In this document: piece by piece, positions 1 to 8,605 of the stretch
How positions within the stretch are numbered: the stretch's first letter is position 1
Layout: every line of letters begins with the position of its first letter
Assembly: GCA_000024525.1 (NCBI GenBank)
Contig: CP001769.1
Location: forward strand, 5,737,001 to 5,801,000
DNA from: Spirosoma linguale DSM 74
GTDB lineage: Bacteria > Bacteroidota > Bacteroidia > Cytophagales > Spirosomataceae
DNA length: 64,000 bases
Reading direction: 5' to 3'
The notes under the pieces: model-generated
Databases searched by the model: none
Told to the model about the DNA's origin: nothing
Seen by the model: the letters and a program-made list of their open reading frames with translations, nothing else
Translations under genes and position numbers: made by a program

Positions 1-2
1 AC

Positions 3-812
3 CCGGTTATACAGCGTCTGCTCAACACCAGCATTATCTCGGAATTTTTCTTCATCCGCTACAAGGATACCGATCCGCACTTACGGCTTCGTTTCCGGGG
101 CAATCCCCACCTGGAATTTTATCATTTTGTGATTCGGGAGATCGAGCGAGCCATCCGCGACGATGTACAGTCGGGTGTTGTACACAAATTGCAAACCGAT
201 ACGTACCAGCGGGAGATTGAACGGTATGGCCACCGACAGATTCAACTCTGCGAAGGGTTATTTTATACCGATAGCCTGTCTACTTTGTTCTTTCTGAGCC
301 GCACCGGCGAGGCTTTTAACGAGGAAGTTCGCTTTACATATGCTGTTGGGAAGATTGACCGGCTCTTGAGTGGCTCGTCTCTTTCGCTGGATTACCGCTG
401 GAAGTTACTAAATAACCTGAAAGACAGCTTCTTTGACGAATTTAACGGTAAAACTGAACTACGCAGACAACTCAACGACAAGTATCGCAATTACCGGTCA
501 GCGTTGAACACAGCCTTTGGTATCGATTATCAATTCATGTTAACGAATGAACCAAACGCAGCCAGCCAGCTAACCTTACTCAAGCAACTTACTGCATCCT
601 ATGAATCCGAAAACCAATTGATGAGTACGTTGACCAGCCTTATTCACATGATTGTGAACCGCATTTTTCCATCAAAACAGCGGGCCTACGAACTGATTAT
701 TTACCATTGTCTGGCAAAACATTACGACTCCATACGGGCGCGGACAGATCAGACCACCCTCACCAACCAAGACGCCCCCATTGTCCAGCCCGCAATTTCA
801 GATATACCATGA
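3..812 (+). CDS. Lantibiotic dehydratase C-terminal domain (SpaB_C-like), 5' truncated by window edge
   Basis: The reading frame is open from base 3, so the gene starts outside the window; a GTG at 129 is internal. About 269 residues are visible. The motif FFFIRYKDTDPHLRLRFRG near the start, the segment EGLFYTDSL in the middle and HMIVNRIF near the end match the C-terminal domain of class I lanthipeptide dehydratases and thiopeptide-type biosynthesis proteins. In that family this domain eliminates glutamate from glutamylated Ser/Thr of a precursor peptide. Whether it is a separate protein or the end of a full LanB cannot be told here. The stop codon overlaps the start of the next small ORF. 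The family call is secure; the product is unknown. Confidence 0.82.
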   Translation, partial: PVIQRLLNTSIISEFFFIRYKDTDPHLRLRFRGNPHLEFYHFVIREIERAIRDDVQSGVVHKLQTDTYQREIERYGHRQIQLCEGLFYTDSLSTLFFLSRTGEAFNEEVRFTYAVGKIDRLLSGSSLSLDYRWKLLNNLKDSFFDEFNGKTELRRQLNDKYRNYRSALNTAFGIDYQFMLTNEPNAASQLTLLKQLTASYESENQLMSTLTSLIHMIVNRIFPSKQRAYELIIYHCLAKHYDSIRARTDQTTLTNQDAPIVQPAISDIP

Positions 813-946
813 AGCTCAACAAATCGACAGCCACCGCAGAAGACAGCAGGGGTTTACCAGTTTGGGACAATGTCTGGCTTTATGGTCCGAATCCGAGCTT
901 ACTAAAACTAAAGCCAGGTGAAATCGACACCTTGCGGCTTCGGTAA
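809..946 (+). CDS. Small 45-aa ORF overlapping the dehydratase stop; function unknown
   Basis: The ATG shares bases with the TGA of the upstream dehydratase frame (ATGA), an arrangement typical of translational coupling. The 45-residue product starts MKLNKSTATAEDSRG and ends LKLKPGEIDTLRLR. It has several Ser/Thr but no Cys, so it cannot be a conventional lanthipeptide precursor with thioether rings. It could be a coupled small protein, an atypical RiPP substrate, or chance. The same frame is open back to 707, but there it only shadows the dehydratase. The product matches no family I know. Confidence 0.35.
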   Translation: MKLNKSTATAEDSRGLPVWDNVWLYGPNPSLLKLKPGEIDTLRLR

Positions 947-1079
947 AATCACAGAACCTACCGCTTATTTATCAGCCTATATCGACCAAAAGCGGGTGGT
1001 TAAAAGTTAAAATAGATTATTGATAGATAACCTGACTATTAAAATCGATAAAGTACATAAATCTCTTATGGGTTTATAA

Positions 1080-2264
1080 TCACTCCAGCCAGATCAACGG
1101 GTTGCGGATGGGCAGGTTACGCAATACCTCCTCTACTTTCGGATCGTGGTCGAGGGTCTTCCAGGTAGCCAGCCAATCGGATTTGTCGAAAGCAGCTGCA
1201 CCCAGGACCAGAAACGGCTGCGCAACCGGCCAGTCGTTCCAGTACATGACATCCGGTTTCAGCGGCCATTTGCGTTTGTCCGCGACGTAGGGATACAGGT
1301 ACGAAATCCCTTTTTCAATACTGCGGCCGTCGGGGGTTTGATACGTCCAGAGGTCATGGTCTTTGTCGGAGAGAATCTGGCAGATCATCACCATCGCGTC
1401 GAGGTTGAAGATCGAATAGCCATAGGGCTTTGTCCGGCGTAGCTCCAGCGGAAAACTGCCGTCGGTAGCCATCTGGTTCGGCAGCAGAACCGTTTTGTAC
1501 CGCTCCCGGCAGGCTTCCAGGACTTTCTCATTGCCCGTCAGTCGGGCAAAGGCCGCCACTTGCATCACCCAGCAGGTGCCGTGATTGTTTTTGGCCTCTT
1601 TTTCATCCTGGCTGTACGGATGCGTGAGCAGCCAGTTCAGGTACTGCCCGAACCATATTTTAGCACCCGCCAGCACCCGTTTATCCGCCGACTTCGCCTG
1701 CTCCATCGCTCGAATACCCTGCGCTACTTCCATAAAATGAATGGTGTCGATAATGCCGATGCCCCGCCCCGTGGCGCGCCCTTTAATGGCCTGGGCGTAC
1801 TGCAATGACGGACTCATGCGGGTGGTGCTGTCCACAAACCACGCATCCAGATGCCGGAACGCCTGCCGAACATACGTTTCGTTGCCGGTAAGCTTATAGG
1901 CCGATGCCAACGCGCCCACCACCCGGCTGAACCGGATCATGGCCTGTCGATGGGCGACAAAATTGTCGGGGTTGGTCATCCCGTCGCGCTGAACGTACGG
2001 CCCCTGCGGGTTCAGCGAATCGGGCCACCAGTAATCCCCTTCCGAAAAAAAGTCATGTCGGCTCCCCGCCGATCGGGGGCTCGTTTGCGCCGTTACGGTA
2101 ATGGGCGTTTGCGTCATGGCCCAGGCAGCCTGTTTAAGTACCAGCGGCCGTAACGTCTGGCTAACGGCTTTCCGGACGGCGGCTCTATCCGTTCGCCCGT
2201 TCACCCATCCGGCGAGGGGAATCAGCAGGATAAGCAGACAACCGGAGGTTATTTTTTTCGTCAT
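1080..2264 (-). CDS. Secreted alginate lyase family protein
   Basis: A 394-residue protein with a signal peptide (about residues 1-23). It resembles the alginate lyase superfamily (PF05426, an alpha/alpha-barrel polysaccharide lyase fold). Supporting motifs are GDYWWPD at about 76-82, RDG at 93-95, HR at 105-106 and NNHG at 226-229; the Asn/His of the last motif is typical of the active site in this superfamily. It probably cleaves uronic-acid polysaccharide in the periplasm or outside the cell, but substrate cannot be read from sequence. The start lies 10 bp after the stop of the upstream PHP-like gene on the same strand, so the two are very likely one operon. Confidence 0.8.
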   Translation of the reverse strand: MTKKITSGCLLILLIPLAGWVNGRTDRAAVRKAVSQTLRPLVLKQAAWAMTQTPITVTAQTSPRSAGSRHDFFSEGDYWWPDSLNPQGPYVQRDGMTNPDNFVAHRQAMIRFSRVVGALASAYKLTGNETYVRQAFRHLDAWFVDSTTRMSPSLQYAQAIKGRATGRGIGIIDTIHFMEVAQGIRAMEQAKSADKRVLAGAKIWFGQYLNWLLTHPYSQDEKEAKNNHGTCWVMQVAAFARLTGNEKVLEACRERYKTVLLPNQMATDGSFPLELRRTKPYGYSIFNLDAMVMICQILSDKDHDLWTYQTPDGRSIEKGISYLYPYVADKRKWPLKPDVMYWNDWPVAQPFLVLGAAAFDKSDWLATWKTLDHDPKVEEVLRNLPIRNPLIWLE

Positions 2265-2273
2265 CTTGATGAG

Positions 2274-4379
2274 TTAGTTGGTGGCCCCCGGTTGGGCGTT
2301 AGTTGTAAGCCATACCTGTTGTGTAAAGGCCCCGTTCACGGCGGCATCCCACACCTCCAGCCGCACCCATTTTTTACCTGTCAGGTTGGTATTGAATGTG
2401 AATTTCTGTTTGCCGAAGGGCCGGGTGTTCGTCAGGTCGATACGCTCGCGGAATACCTGTTTACCATCGCCGGAGATGATCTCAGCGAAGGTTAACGGAA
2501 ACGTCCAGTCGATGTCGACCATAATGCGGGCTTTACCATCCGGCTTAAGAGCAAGTGAATCGCCAGCGCCTTTTCCGTTCACGGTGAAAGTGGGCAGCAG
2601 CACTTCGCCGGTCGAAACAAAGAACTTGCCTTGTTGCATGGCATCCAGCACCGGTTGCCAGCCCTGGTTATAGTCGGGCAGTTTGTCGAGTTGCAGGTAG
2701 TTTACATTGAGGTGAGCGTACATTTCATTTTCCGGCTCAATAGTAAACAGGTCGGCTTCGGCAATAACGTGTTTTTTAAGCCCCCAGTTAGCCATATCGT
2801 CCATCAAATCCAACACCCGGCGGCTCAGCCTCGGCTCCGACAAATCGGCGGGGATATTTTTCCAGGCCGCGCCGAAGAACCGGTCTGATCTATAAAATTC
2901 TTCGTCCTTGTACTTATCCGGGAAACCGGTCGAGCCTTTGGTGCGGGCATGGGCGGTCCAGGCGAGTCCGTTTTCGGCTTCGAGCAGTTTCAGCATGTCC
3001 GTTTTGTCGGCAATGCGGTACACTTTACCGTACCTCGGGTCGTCCGTTACAAACGGCATCTCGGGCTTACGCGACATGATCCAGTACACCGGTTTTGGGA
3101 AGAAATCCAGCCAGTGACCACCAAAGAACTCATTGGGCTCTTCGCCGGGCAGCAGCAACAACTTCTTATCTGACCAGCGCTGACACATGTCGTGTAACGT
3201 TTTCAGTTCCAGCAGCCGCTGTTCGTCGGGACCTTTAGGGTGCGCCGTGTAGTGAAATTCGGCCAGATGGACAATGTCGACGCCCGAGTTTTTAAAGACC
3301 TTTACAAAGTTGGGCGTTTCGGGTACCGGCTTGCCAGCCAGCAGAACACTCATCACGTATTCATTATGAAAATGGCTCGACATGGTCTTATAACCAGGCA
3401 GCGCGGGGTATTTGTCGTTATGCGTAAATTTCTTCACCTCGGCCAGCGCTTTGTCGGGCGTATCGGTGCTGAGCAGGCAGAAAAAGTTGAGCCGCTGCCG
3501 GGTTTTGGGTGGGGCGTTTACCCAGGGTACCCATCGTTTGTCGCCCATGAGATCCTGCCGGATGCCGATGCCAAAGTCGGGCACGAGGCTTCGATACCCA
3601 CGGCCATACCAGGTAAAATCGAGGTTAAAGGCTTCGTCCAGCGGATAGAAATATTGGTGCGGAGCCGGAAAAACAGCCAGACTACCCTGATTTCCAGACC
3701 CAATAATGGCCCGATATTTCACGCCCTGCGCTTTGTTGAGCTGGTTCGGGTCAGCCGGTACGCGTTGCATATTGCCGTCGGTGTCGGCCCAGGCAATGGT
3801 GTCCCAGACCGGGCGTTTGCCCGTTAGCCCAGCATCGTAGAGAATGGCCGTCGAATCGACTTCTGTGGCCATCACGGCAGCAATATTAATCAGCGGACTT
3901 CCCGTATACACCGTAATTTCGATAGCGCCGGTAAACGTGGCGGCCTGCACATCCGACACCCGGACAATTGTTCGGGTGCCCTGGCTTATCACGCTGACTG
4001 CTCGCTTAGTGAGTTCAACGGCATATGACTTGTGAGGCAGTTTATTGGTCTTGTCGAAGAAGATATTCCAACCGTTCTGCGACACCAGATCCCGCTTGCC
4101 AACGGTCAGCACAAAAGCCGGGTCGAGCGCGTGGGCAATTTCACGAAAGTTTCCTTTCTGAGATAATTGCATACTGCTGAACAAGGGCTTTCCCGCAGCC
4201 AGGTCGATAACCAGCCTTGCCGTTTCGTTTGGGTTGGCGGGCCAGCTTACTGTAAGCGTATTTCCCTGACGGACGGCCGTCGCTCCGCTTGCCTTCTGAA
4301 AACCAGACAGATCGACCGGCACCTGTGCATACGTCAGGGCGCTGGTTATGAGTAATAGAAGGGACAGAATTTCTTTCAT
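2274..4379 (-). CDS. Secreted protein with PHP-like metallohydrolase domain
   Basis: The start is taken at ATG 4379, because the frame upstream begins only with TTG. The product has 701 residues and a signal peptide (MKEILSLLLLITSALTYA). The first ~300 residues look like a beta-rich domain. From about residue 330, SHFHNEY, then AEFH, GEEPN...GGHW (about 411 on) and AHAR (about 478) follow the spacing of metal-binding motifs in PHP/CehA-type phosphoesterases. A C-terminal beta domain follows FFVSTGEVL. The match is by motif only. Operon linkage to the downstream lyase suggests a role in polysaccharide or sugar-phosphate use, which is inference. Confidence 0.55.
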   Translation of the reverse strand: MKEILSLLLLITSALTYAQVPVDLSGFQKASGATAVRQGNTLTVSWPANPNETARLVIDLAAGKPLFSSMQLSQKGNFREIAHALDPAFVLTVGKRDLVSQNGWNIFFDKTNKLPHKSYAVELTKRAVSVISQGTRTIVRVSDVQAATFTGAIEITVYTGSPLINIAAVMATEVDSTAILYDAGLTGKRPVWDTIAWADTDGNMQRVPADPNQLNKAQGVKYRAIIGSGNQGSLAVFPAPHQYFYPLDEAFNLDFTWYGRGYRSLVPDFGIGIRQDLMGDKRWVPWVNAPPKTRQRLNFFCLLSTDTPDKALAEVKKFTHNDKYPALPGYKTMSSHFHNEYVMSVLLAGKPVPETPNFVKVFKNSGVDIVHLAEFHYTAHPKGPDEQRLLELKTLHDMCQRWSDKKLLLLPGEEPNEFFGGHWLDFFPKPVYWIMSRKPEMPFVTDDPRYGKVYRIADKTDMLKLLEAENGLAWTAHARTKGSTGFPDKYKDEEFYRSDRFFGAAWKNIPADLSEPRLSRRVLDLMDDMANWGLKKHVIAEADLFTIEPENEMYAHLNVNYLQLDKLPDYNQGWQPVLDAMQQGKFFVSTGEVLLPTFTVNGKGAGDSLALKPDGKARIMVDIDWTFPLTFAEIISGDGKQVFRERIDLTNTRPFGKQKFTFNTNLTGKKWVRLEVWDAAVNGAFTQQVWLTTNAQPGATN

Positions 4380-4452
4380 AAGCGACAATACAGGAAGGGA
4401 AACTGATAGTATGTAAGTAACAAAACGACAGCGAAAATCTACCCGAAACGAC

Positions 4453-4523
4453 TGTAGTACCGACCGTCCCGGTCGGGCGTAAAACGGGTTACGTCACACC
4501 CGACCGGGACGGTCGGTACTACA
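4453..4523. repeat. Long inverted repeat, 28-bp arms
   Basis: Arms at 4453-4480 and 4496-4523 are complementary with a single mismatch, around a 15-nt spacer. Each arm contains its own small palindrome, GACCGTCCCGGTC. It lies between two divergent genes, so it is not simply a terminator for either. Confidence 0.9.
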
Positions 4524-4555
4524 ATTGGTACCAAAACTTAAACCCTCATAGACAC

Positions 4556-5902
4556 ATGAAACCAACACGCAGGGATTTTTTGAAAAAGTCAGCCGTAGCC
4601 GCTACGGGCGCGGGCCTGATCAGTCTCCCGACGCTGGAGGCCATTGCCAGCCAGCGGAAACGCATTTCGGCTAATGACAAGCTACAGGTTGGCCTGATCG
4701 GCTGCAACGGCATGGGCTGGTCGGACCTTCGTTCGCATTTGCTACAGAGCGACGTGCAGTGTATTGCCCTGGCCGATGTGGACCAGAGTGTGCTCGACAA
4801 ACGCTCGGCTGATGTGGAAGCGATGCAGCACACTAAACCGCAACTGTACAAAGACTACCGCAAACTGCTCGAAAACAAGGACATCGACGCCGTCATCATC
4901 GGCACGCCCGACCACTGGCACTGCATGGCCATGATCGACTCGGTAGCGGCCGGGAAGCACGTGTACGTAGAGAAACCCCTGGCCAACAGCATTGAAGAGT
5001 GTAATCTGATGCTGGCAGCGGCAAAAAAATACAACAAGATCGTGCAGGTCGGCCAATGGCAGCGTAGCGGCTCGCACTACGAGAAAGCCATCGAATACAT
5101 CCGGTCGGGCAAGCTGGGCAACATCCGACTGGTGAAAGTCTGGGCGTATCAGGGCTGGATGAACCCTGTTCCCGTTCGTCCCGACAGTGCGCCCCCGGCG
5201 GGCGTCGACTACGCGATGTGGCTGGGCCCGGCACCCAAACGCCCGTTCAACCCGAACCGGTTTCACTTTAATTTCCGGTGGTTCTGGGATTATGCCGGTG
5301 GGCTCATGACCGACTGGGGCGTCCACGAAATCGACATTGCGCTCTATGCCATGAACGCCAAAGCGCCCAAATCCGTAATGGCCTCGGGTGGTAAGCTGGC
5401 CTACCCCGACGATGCCTCCGAAACGCCCGACACCTTACAGGCTGTTTACGAATACGATGGCTTCAATATGCTCTGGGAACACGCCACGGGCATCGACGGC
5501 GGTAACTATGGCCGGACGGAAGGCATCGCGTTCATCGGCAACAACGCCACGTTGGTCCTAAACCGCGACGGCTGGTCGATCCTGCCCGAAACGGAAACCA
5601 AAAACGGCATCAAGGTGTACAAGGTGGAAGACATACCGGACCAGACCCGCAACGGCGAGTACCTGAACGAGCACACCAAGAACTTCGTACAGGCGGTAAA
5701 AGCCAACGATCCGAAACTACTGAAATGCGGCATCGAAACGGGCAGCATTGCGGCCATTAACGCGCATATGGGCAACATCGCCTACAAAACCGGCCGGAAA
5801 GTGTATTGGGACTCAGCCGCCAAAGGCTTCAAAAACGACCCGCAGGCCAACGCTCTAATAGCCGCCCACTACCACAACGGCTGGAAACTGCCCGTCGTTT
5901 AA
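4556..5902 (+). CDS. Gfo/Idh/MocA family oxidoreductase, Tat-exported
   Basis: A 448-residue protein with a twin-arginine signal (TRRDFLKKS at residues 4-12, then a hydrophobic stretch), so it is likely exported folded with its nicotinamide cofactor. The Rossmann start VGLIGCNGMGW, PDHWH and the EKP motif near residue 139 are diagnostic of Gfo/Idh/MocA dehydrogenases. C-terminal residues form the substrate and dimer domain, with WDYAGGLMTDWGVHEID typical of the Bacteroidota secreted subgroup. These enzymes oxidise or epimerise sugars and inositols; the substrate is not deducible. Transcription diverges from the lyase operon. Confidence 0.9.
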   Translation: MKPTRRDFLKKSAVAATGAGLISLPTLEAIASQRKRISANDKLQVGLIGCNGMGWSDLRSHLLQSDVQCIALADVDQSVLDKRSADVEAMQHTKPQLYKDYRKLLENKDIDAVIIGTPDHWHCMAMIDSVAAGKHVYVEKPLANSIEECNLMLAAAKKYNKIVQVGQWQRSGSHYEKAIEYIRSGKLGNIRLVKVWAYQGWMNPVPVRPDSAPPAGVDYAMWLGPAPKRPFNPNRFHFNFRWFWDYAGGLMTDWGVHEIDIALYAMNAKAPKSVMASGGKLAYPDDASETPDTLQAVYEYDGFNMLWEHATGIDGGNYGRTEGIAFIGNNATLVLNRDGWSILPETETKNGIKVYKVEDIPDQTRNGEYLNEHTKNFVQAVKANDPKLLKCGIETGSIAAINAHMGNIAYKTGRKVYWDSAAKGFKNDPQANALIAAHYHNGWKLPVV

Positions 5903-5906
5903 CCAA

Positions 5907-6107
5907 CCCCCGGACGCAAGTCCGGGGCCATCCACAGTCAGCCCCTTCGGGGTTGGGAAAGAGGGAGGAGTTAAGCGCTTATGCCCCGAACTGTCGTCCG
6001 GGACCAGCACCGTACAATACAGAACAACCAAACATAAAACGAGTTTACTAACAAACAATAACCCCAAAGGGGTTGACCGTGGATAACCCCGGACATCAGT
6101 CCGGGGG
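5907..6107. repeat. Imperfect long inverted repeat with internal CCGGAC hairpins
   Basis: Arms at about 5907-5954 and 6060-6107 are imperfect reverse complements over about 48 nt. Each contains a smaller hairpin of the form CCCCGGAC...GTCCGGGG and a CCCC...GGGG stem. Two further related pieces lie at 5985-6003 and 6113-6121. The right arm fills an apparent N-terminal extension of the next gene, which argues against starting that gene at TTG 6073. Confidence 0.8.
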
Positions 6108-6132
6108 CAGACTACAGTCCGGGAGACAACAC

Positions 6133-7125
6133 ATGGAATACAGACAACTTGGAGAATCAGACCTAAACCTATCTGTCATAACTTTTGGTGCATGGGCCGC
6201 TGGCGGCTGGATGTGGGGTGGCACCGAACGACAGGGCGCCATCGATGCTATCAAAGCCGCGTATGATTTAGGCGTAACATCAATTGACACGGCACCCATT
6301 TATGGACAGGGTACCAGCGAAGAAATCGTCGGCGAGGCCATTAAAAGTATCCCCCGCGACAAAGTCCAGATTCTGACCAAATACGGCATGCGCTGGGATC
6401 TGGCAAAGGGTAATCTTGCCTTTAAAAGTCAGGATAACGACGGCAACCCCATCGACGTGTACAAATATTCGGGCAAGGAAAGCATCATTAAAGAGTGCGA
6501 AGACAGCCTGAAACGCCTGGGTACCGATTACATCGACCTCTACCAGATGCACTGGCCCGACGTGACCACGCCCATTGAGGAAAGCATGGAAGCCGTTCTG
6601 CGGTTGATCGAGCAGGGCAAAATCCGGCAGGCGGGTGTCAGCAACTACAATGTCGAGCAGATGAAACGAGCCGAAACAGTACTTAAACTGGCCTCCAATC
6701 AGGTACCGTTCAGCATGATTAACCGGGGTATCGAGGATGAAGTAGTCCCGTATTGCCTCGAAAACAAGAAAGCGATTCTGGCTTACAGTCCCATGGAACG
6801 CGGGTTGCTAACGGGCAAAATCAAGCCCGGCCATCAGTTTGCCCCCGGCGACCACCGCGCTGGCTATCGGTTCTTTCAGGAAGAGAACATCAAAAAGACA
6901 GACGACTTTCTGGAAAAGATCAAACCGCTGGCCGAGAGCAAAAACGCCAGTCTAAGCCAGTTGGTCATTCGCTGGACCATCGAGCGTCCGGGCATTACGG
7001 TTGCCCTGGTGGGTGCCCGCAACGCCGAACAGGCCGTTCAAAACGCCAAAGCGATTGATATTCAATTAGCTGCCGATGAGATTGCGTTTATTAATGAGCA
7101 GCTGGAAGCGGTGGAGTTGGTGTAA
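6133..7125 (+). CDS. Aldo/keto reductase
   Basis: The product has 330 residues from ATG 6133, preceded by GGGAG. An in-frame TTG at 6073 would read through the upstream inverted repeat and is rejected. The catalytic tetrad of the aldo/keto reductase superfamily is present: D52 and Y57 in DTAPIYGQG, K83 in LTKYG and H140 in YQMHWPD. The C-terminal NADPH-binding half contains VALVGARN. It probably reduces aldehydes or keto sugars in the cytosol. The gene is convergent with lepB, with a long inverted repeat between the two stops. Confidence 0.9.
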   Translation: MEYRQLGESDLNLSVITFGAWAAGGWMWGGTERQGAIDAIKAAYDLGVTSIDTAPIYGQGTSEEIVGEAIKSIPRDKVQILTKYGMRWDLAKGNLAFKSQDNDGNPIDVYKYSGKESIIKECEDSLKRLGTDYIDLYQMHWPDVTTPIEESMEAVLRLIEQGKIRQAGVSNYNVEQMKRAETVLKLASNQVPFSMINRGIEDEVVPYCLENKKAILAYSPMERGLLTGKIKPGHQFAPGDHRAGYRFFQEENIKKTDDFLEKIKPLAESKNASLSQLVIRWTIERPGITVALVGARNAEQAVQNAKAIDIQLAADEIAFINEQLEAVELV

Positions 7126-7126
7126 C

Positions 7127-7290
7127 TACCCCACCCCCTTCCCCTCCCCTTGAAAAAGGGGAGGGGCTAGAAAGTGATCAAAGTAAGCTTCTCTAAATTT
7201 GACGTCTTCAGTAACCAGATCAGGCAAAGTCTAAAAGGGCCAGCATTAGCCCCTCCCCTTTTTTTAGGGGAGGGGGAAGGGGGTGGGGTA
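7127..7290. repeat. Inverted repeat between convergent genes, about 44-nt arms
   Basis: Arms at 7127-7170 and 7246-7290 are near-perfect reverse complements, rich in CCCC/GGGG runs. Each arm also folds alone (CCCCTCCCCTT with AAGGGGAGGGG). It starts 2 bp after the aldo/keto reductase stop and ends 4 bp before the lepB stop, so it may end transcription from both sides. Confidence 0.85.
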
Positions 7291-7294
7291 AGCA

Positions 7295-8464
7295 TTACCC
7301 AATCAACCGAAACAGCCGGTTCCAGCGGATTTTATGCCAGATATCGGTCGGGACGGGGTCGAGTGACATCCAGACGAATACGGCTTTGCCCACGATATGA
7401 TCTTCCGGCACAAAGCCCCAGTAGCGGGAATCTTCGGAGTTGTGCCGGTTGTCGCCCATCATAAAATAATAATCCTGTTTAAAGGTATAGGTCGTAATCG
7501 GCTGACCGTCTACCCGGATACCCGTTGGCGTTACGTCCACTACGCGGTTGTCTTCGTAGCGTTTGATGATGTCGCCATACACGGCAATCGTTTGCTTATT
7601 AACAGGTATGGTCATTCCTTTTTTTGGTACGGTAAGCGGCCCGAAATTATCCTGATTCCAGGTGTAAGCCGCGCTGCCCATGATGCCGGGGCCACCCTGA
7701 CCGGCCGGTTCGATCATCGGCTCTACTGATTTCACCCAGTCGAACGATTTGAATTTTTGCATGACCTCTTCCGTCATATTTACCCGGTAACCCACCTGCA
7801 CCGATTGTTTGGTCTGCTCGTTGTAGGCTTCCAGCGGCTGCCAGTTGATGAAGGGCCCCTCGGATGATTTGAAATCATTGACAATGTCGTATTTCCGGAA
7901 GAACCGGTCGTCGAGCACTTCGCTGGTTTTGACAAAGTAGGTCGTTTCGGAGCGGGCGGGCGCGGGCAATAGTTTGCCATTTACAAACACCTGCGTCTGG
8001 CGGATGGTCAGCACATCGCCCGGAATACCGATGCATCGTTTAATGAAATTCGTCTTCAGATCGGTTGGGTAAGCGGGCTCGTTTGCCTTGGGGGGCGGAT
8101 AATTGAACACCACCACATCGCCATTTTTGACGGTTGTAAAACCCGGCAGCCGGTAGATAGGCAGTTGAATAGCCGTGCTGTACGATGGTATCTCCGTACC
8201 CCAGATTTTCTGATGGGTCAGTGGCACCTGTAGGGGCGTTTTTGGCGTCCTAATCCCATAATGAAGCTTACTGACAAACAGAAAATCACCAACCATGAGG
8301 CTATTTTCCATCGAAGGGGTCGGTATGGCGTAAGCCTCGAACGTTAAAAAACGAATCAACGTGGCGGCTATCACCGCAAAAAGCACCGAATCGAGCCACT
8401 CCCGAAGTGCAGATTTCTTCGGCCTGGCCGATGTGGCGCCAGCCTTTGCTTCCTTTTTACCCAT
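7295..8464 (-). CDS. lepB: Signal peptidase I
   Basis: The product has 389 residues from ATG 8464 (the longer frame to 8518 has a less likely N-terminus). It is the membrane-bound serine protease that removes Sec signal peptides. An N-terminal membrane segment lies at about residues 26-42. The catalytic Ser is S51 in PTPSMENSL, the general base Lys is K142 in [10 protein letters not shown], and the C-terminal box [16 protein letters not shown] is intact. It is longer than E. coli LepB because of an insert between the Lys box and the GDN box (roughly residues 155-310), which is common in Bacteroidota. Confidence 0.95.
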   Translation of the reverse strand: MGKKEAKAGATSARPKKSALREWLDSVLFAVIAATLIRFLTFEAYAIPTPSMENSLMVGDFLFVSKLHYGIRTPKTPLQVPLTHQKIWGTEIPSYSTAIQLPIYRLPGFTTVKNGDVVVFNYPPPKANEPAYPTDLKTNFIKRCIGIPGDVLTIRQTQVFVNGKLLPAPARSETTYFVKTSEVLDDRFFRKYDIVNDFKSSEGPFINWQPLEAYNEQTKQSVQVGYRVNMTEEVMQKFKSFDWVKSVEPMIEPAGQGGPGIMGSAAYTWNQDNFGPLTVPKKGMTIPVNKQTIAVYGDIIKRYEDNRVVDVTPTGIRVDGQPITTYTFKQDYYFMMGDNRHNSEDSRYWGFVPEDHIVGKAVFVWMSLDPVPTDIWHKIRWNRLFRLIG

Positions 8465-8605
8465 AACTTGACAGATTAAACGTGGAACGATCACCCACCA
8501 CAGGCTGCCAATCAGCAATCTGTAGCGGGTGATCGAAAGATACGCGTCGGTCCTGCCGAAGGCATGTTTTTTTACAGGGATGGTGCTATGACTGTCTGAA
8601 TTGCA

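Noticed and set aside
707..808. Longer version of the 45-aa ORF
   Set aside because: This part only overlaps the dehydratase gene in another frame; the ATG at 809 with ATGA overlap is the better start.
6073..6132. N-terminal extension of the aldo/keto reductase from TTG
   Set aside because: The extension is encoded by the arm of an inverted repeat, and the family starts at the ATG at 6133.
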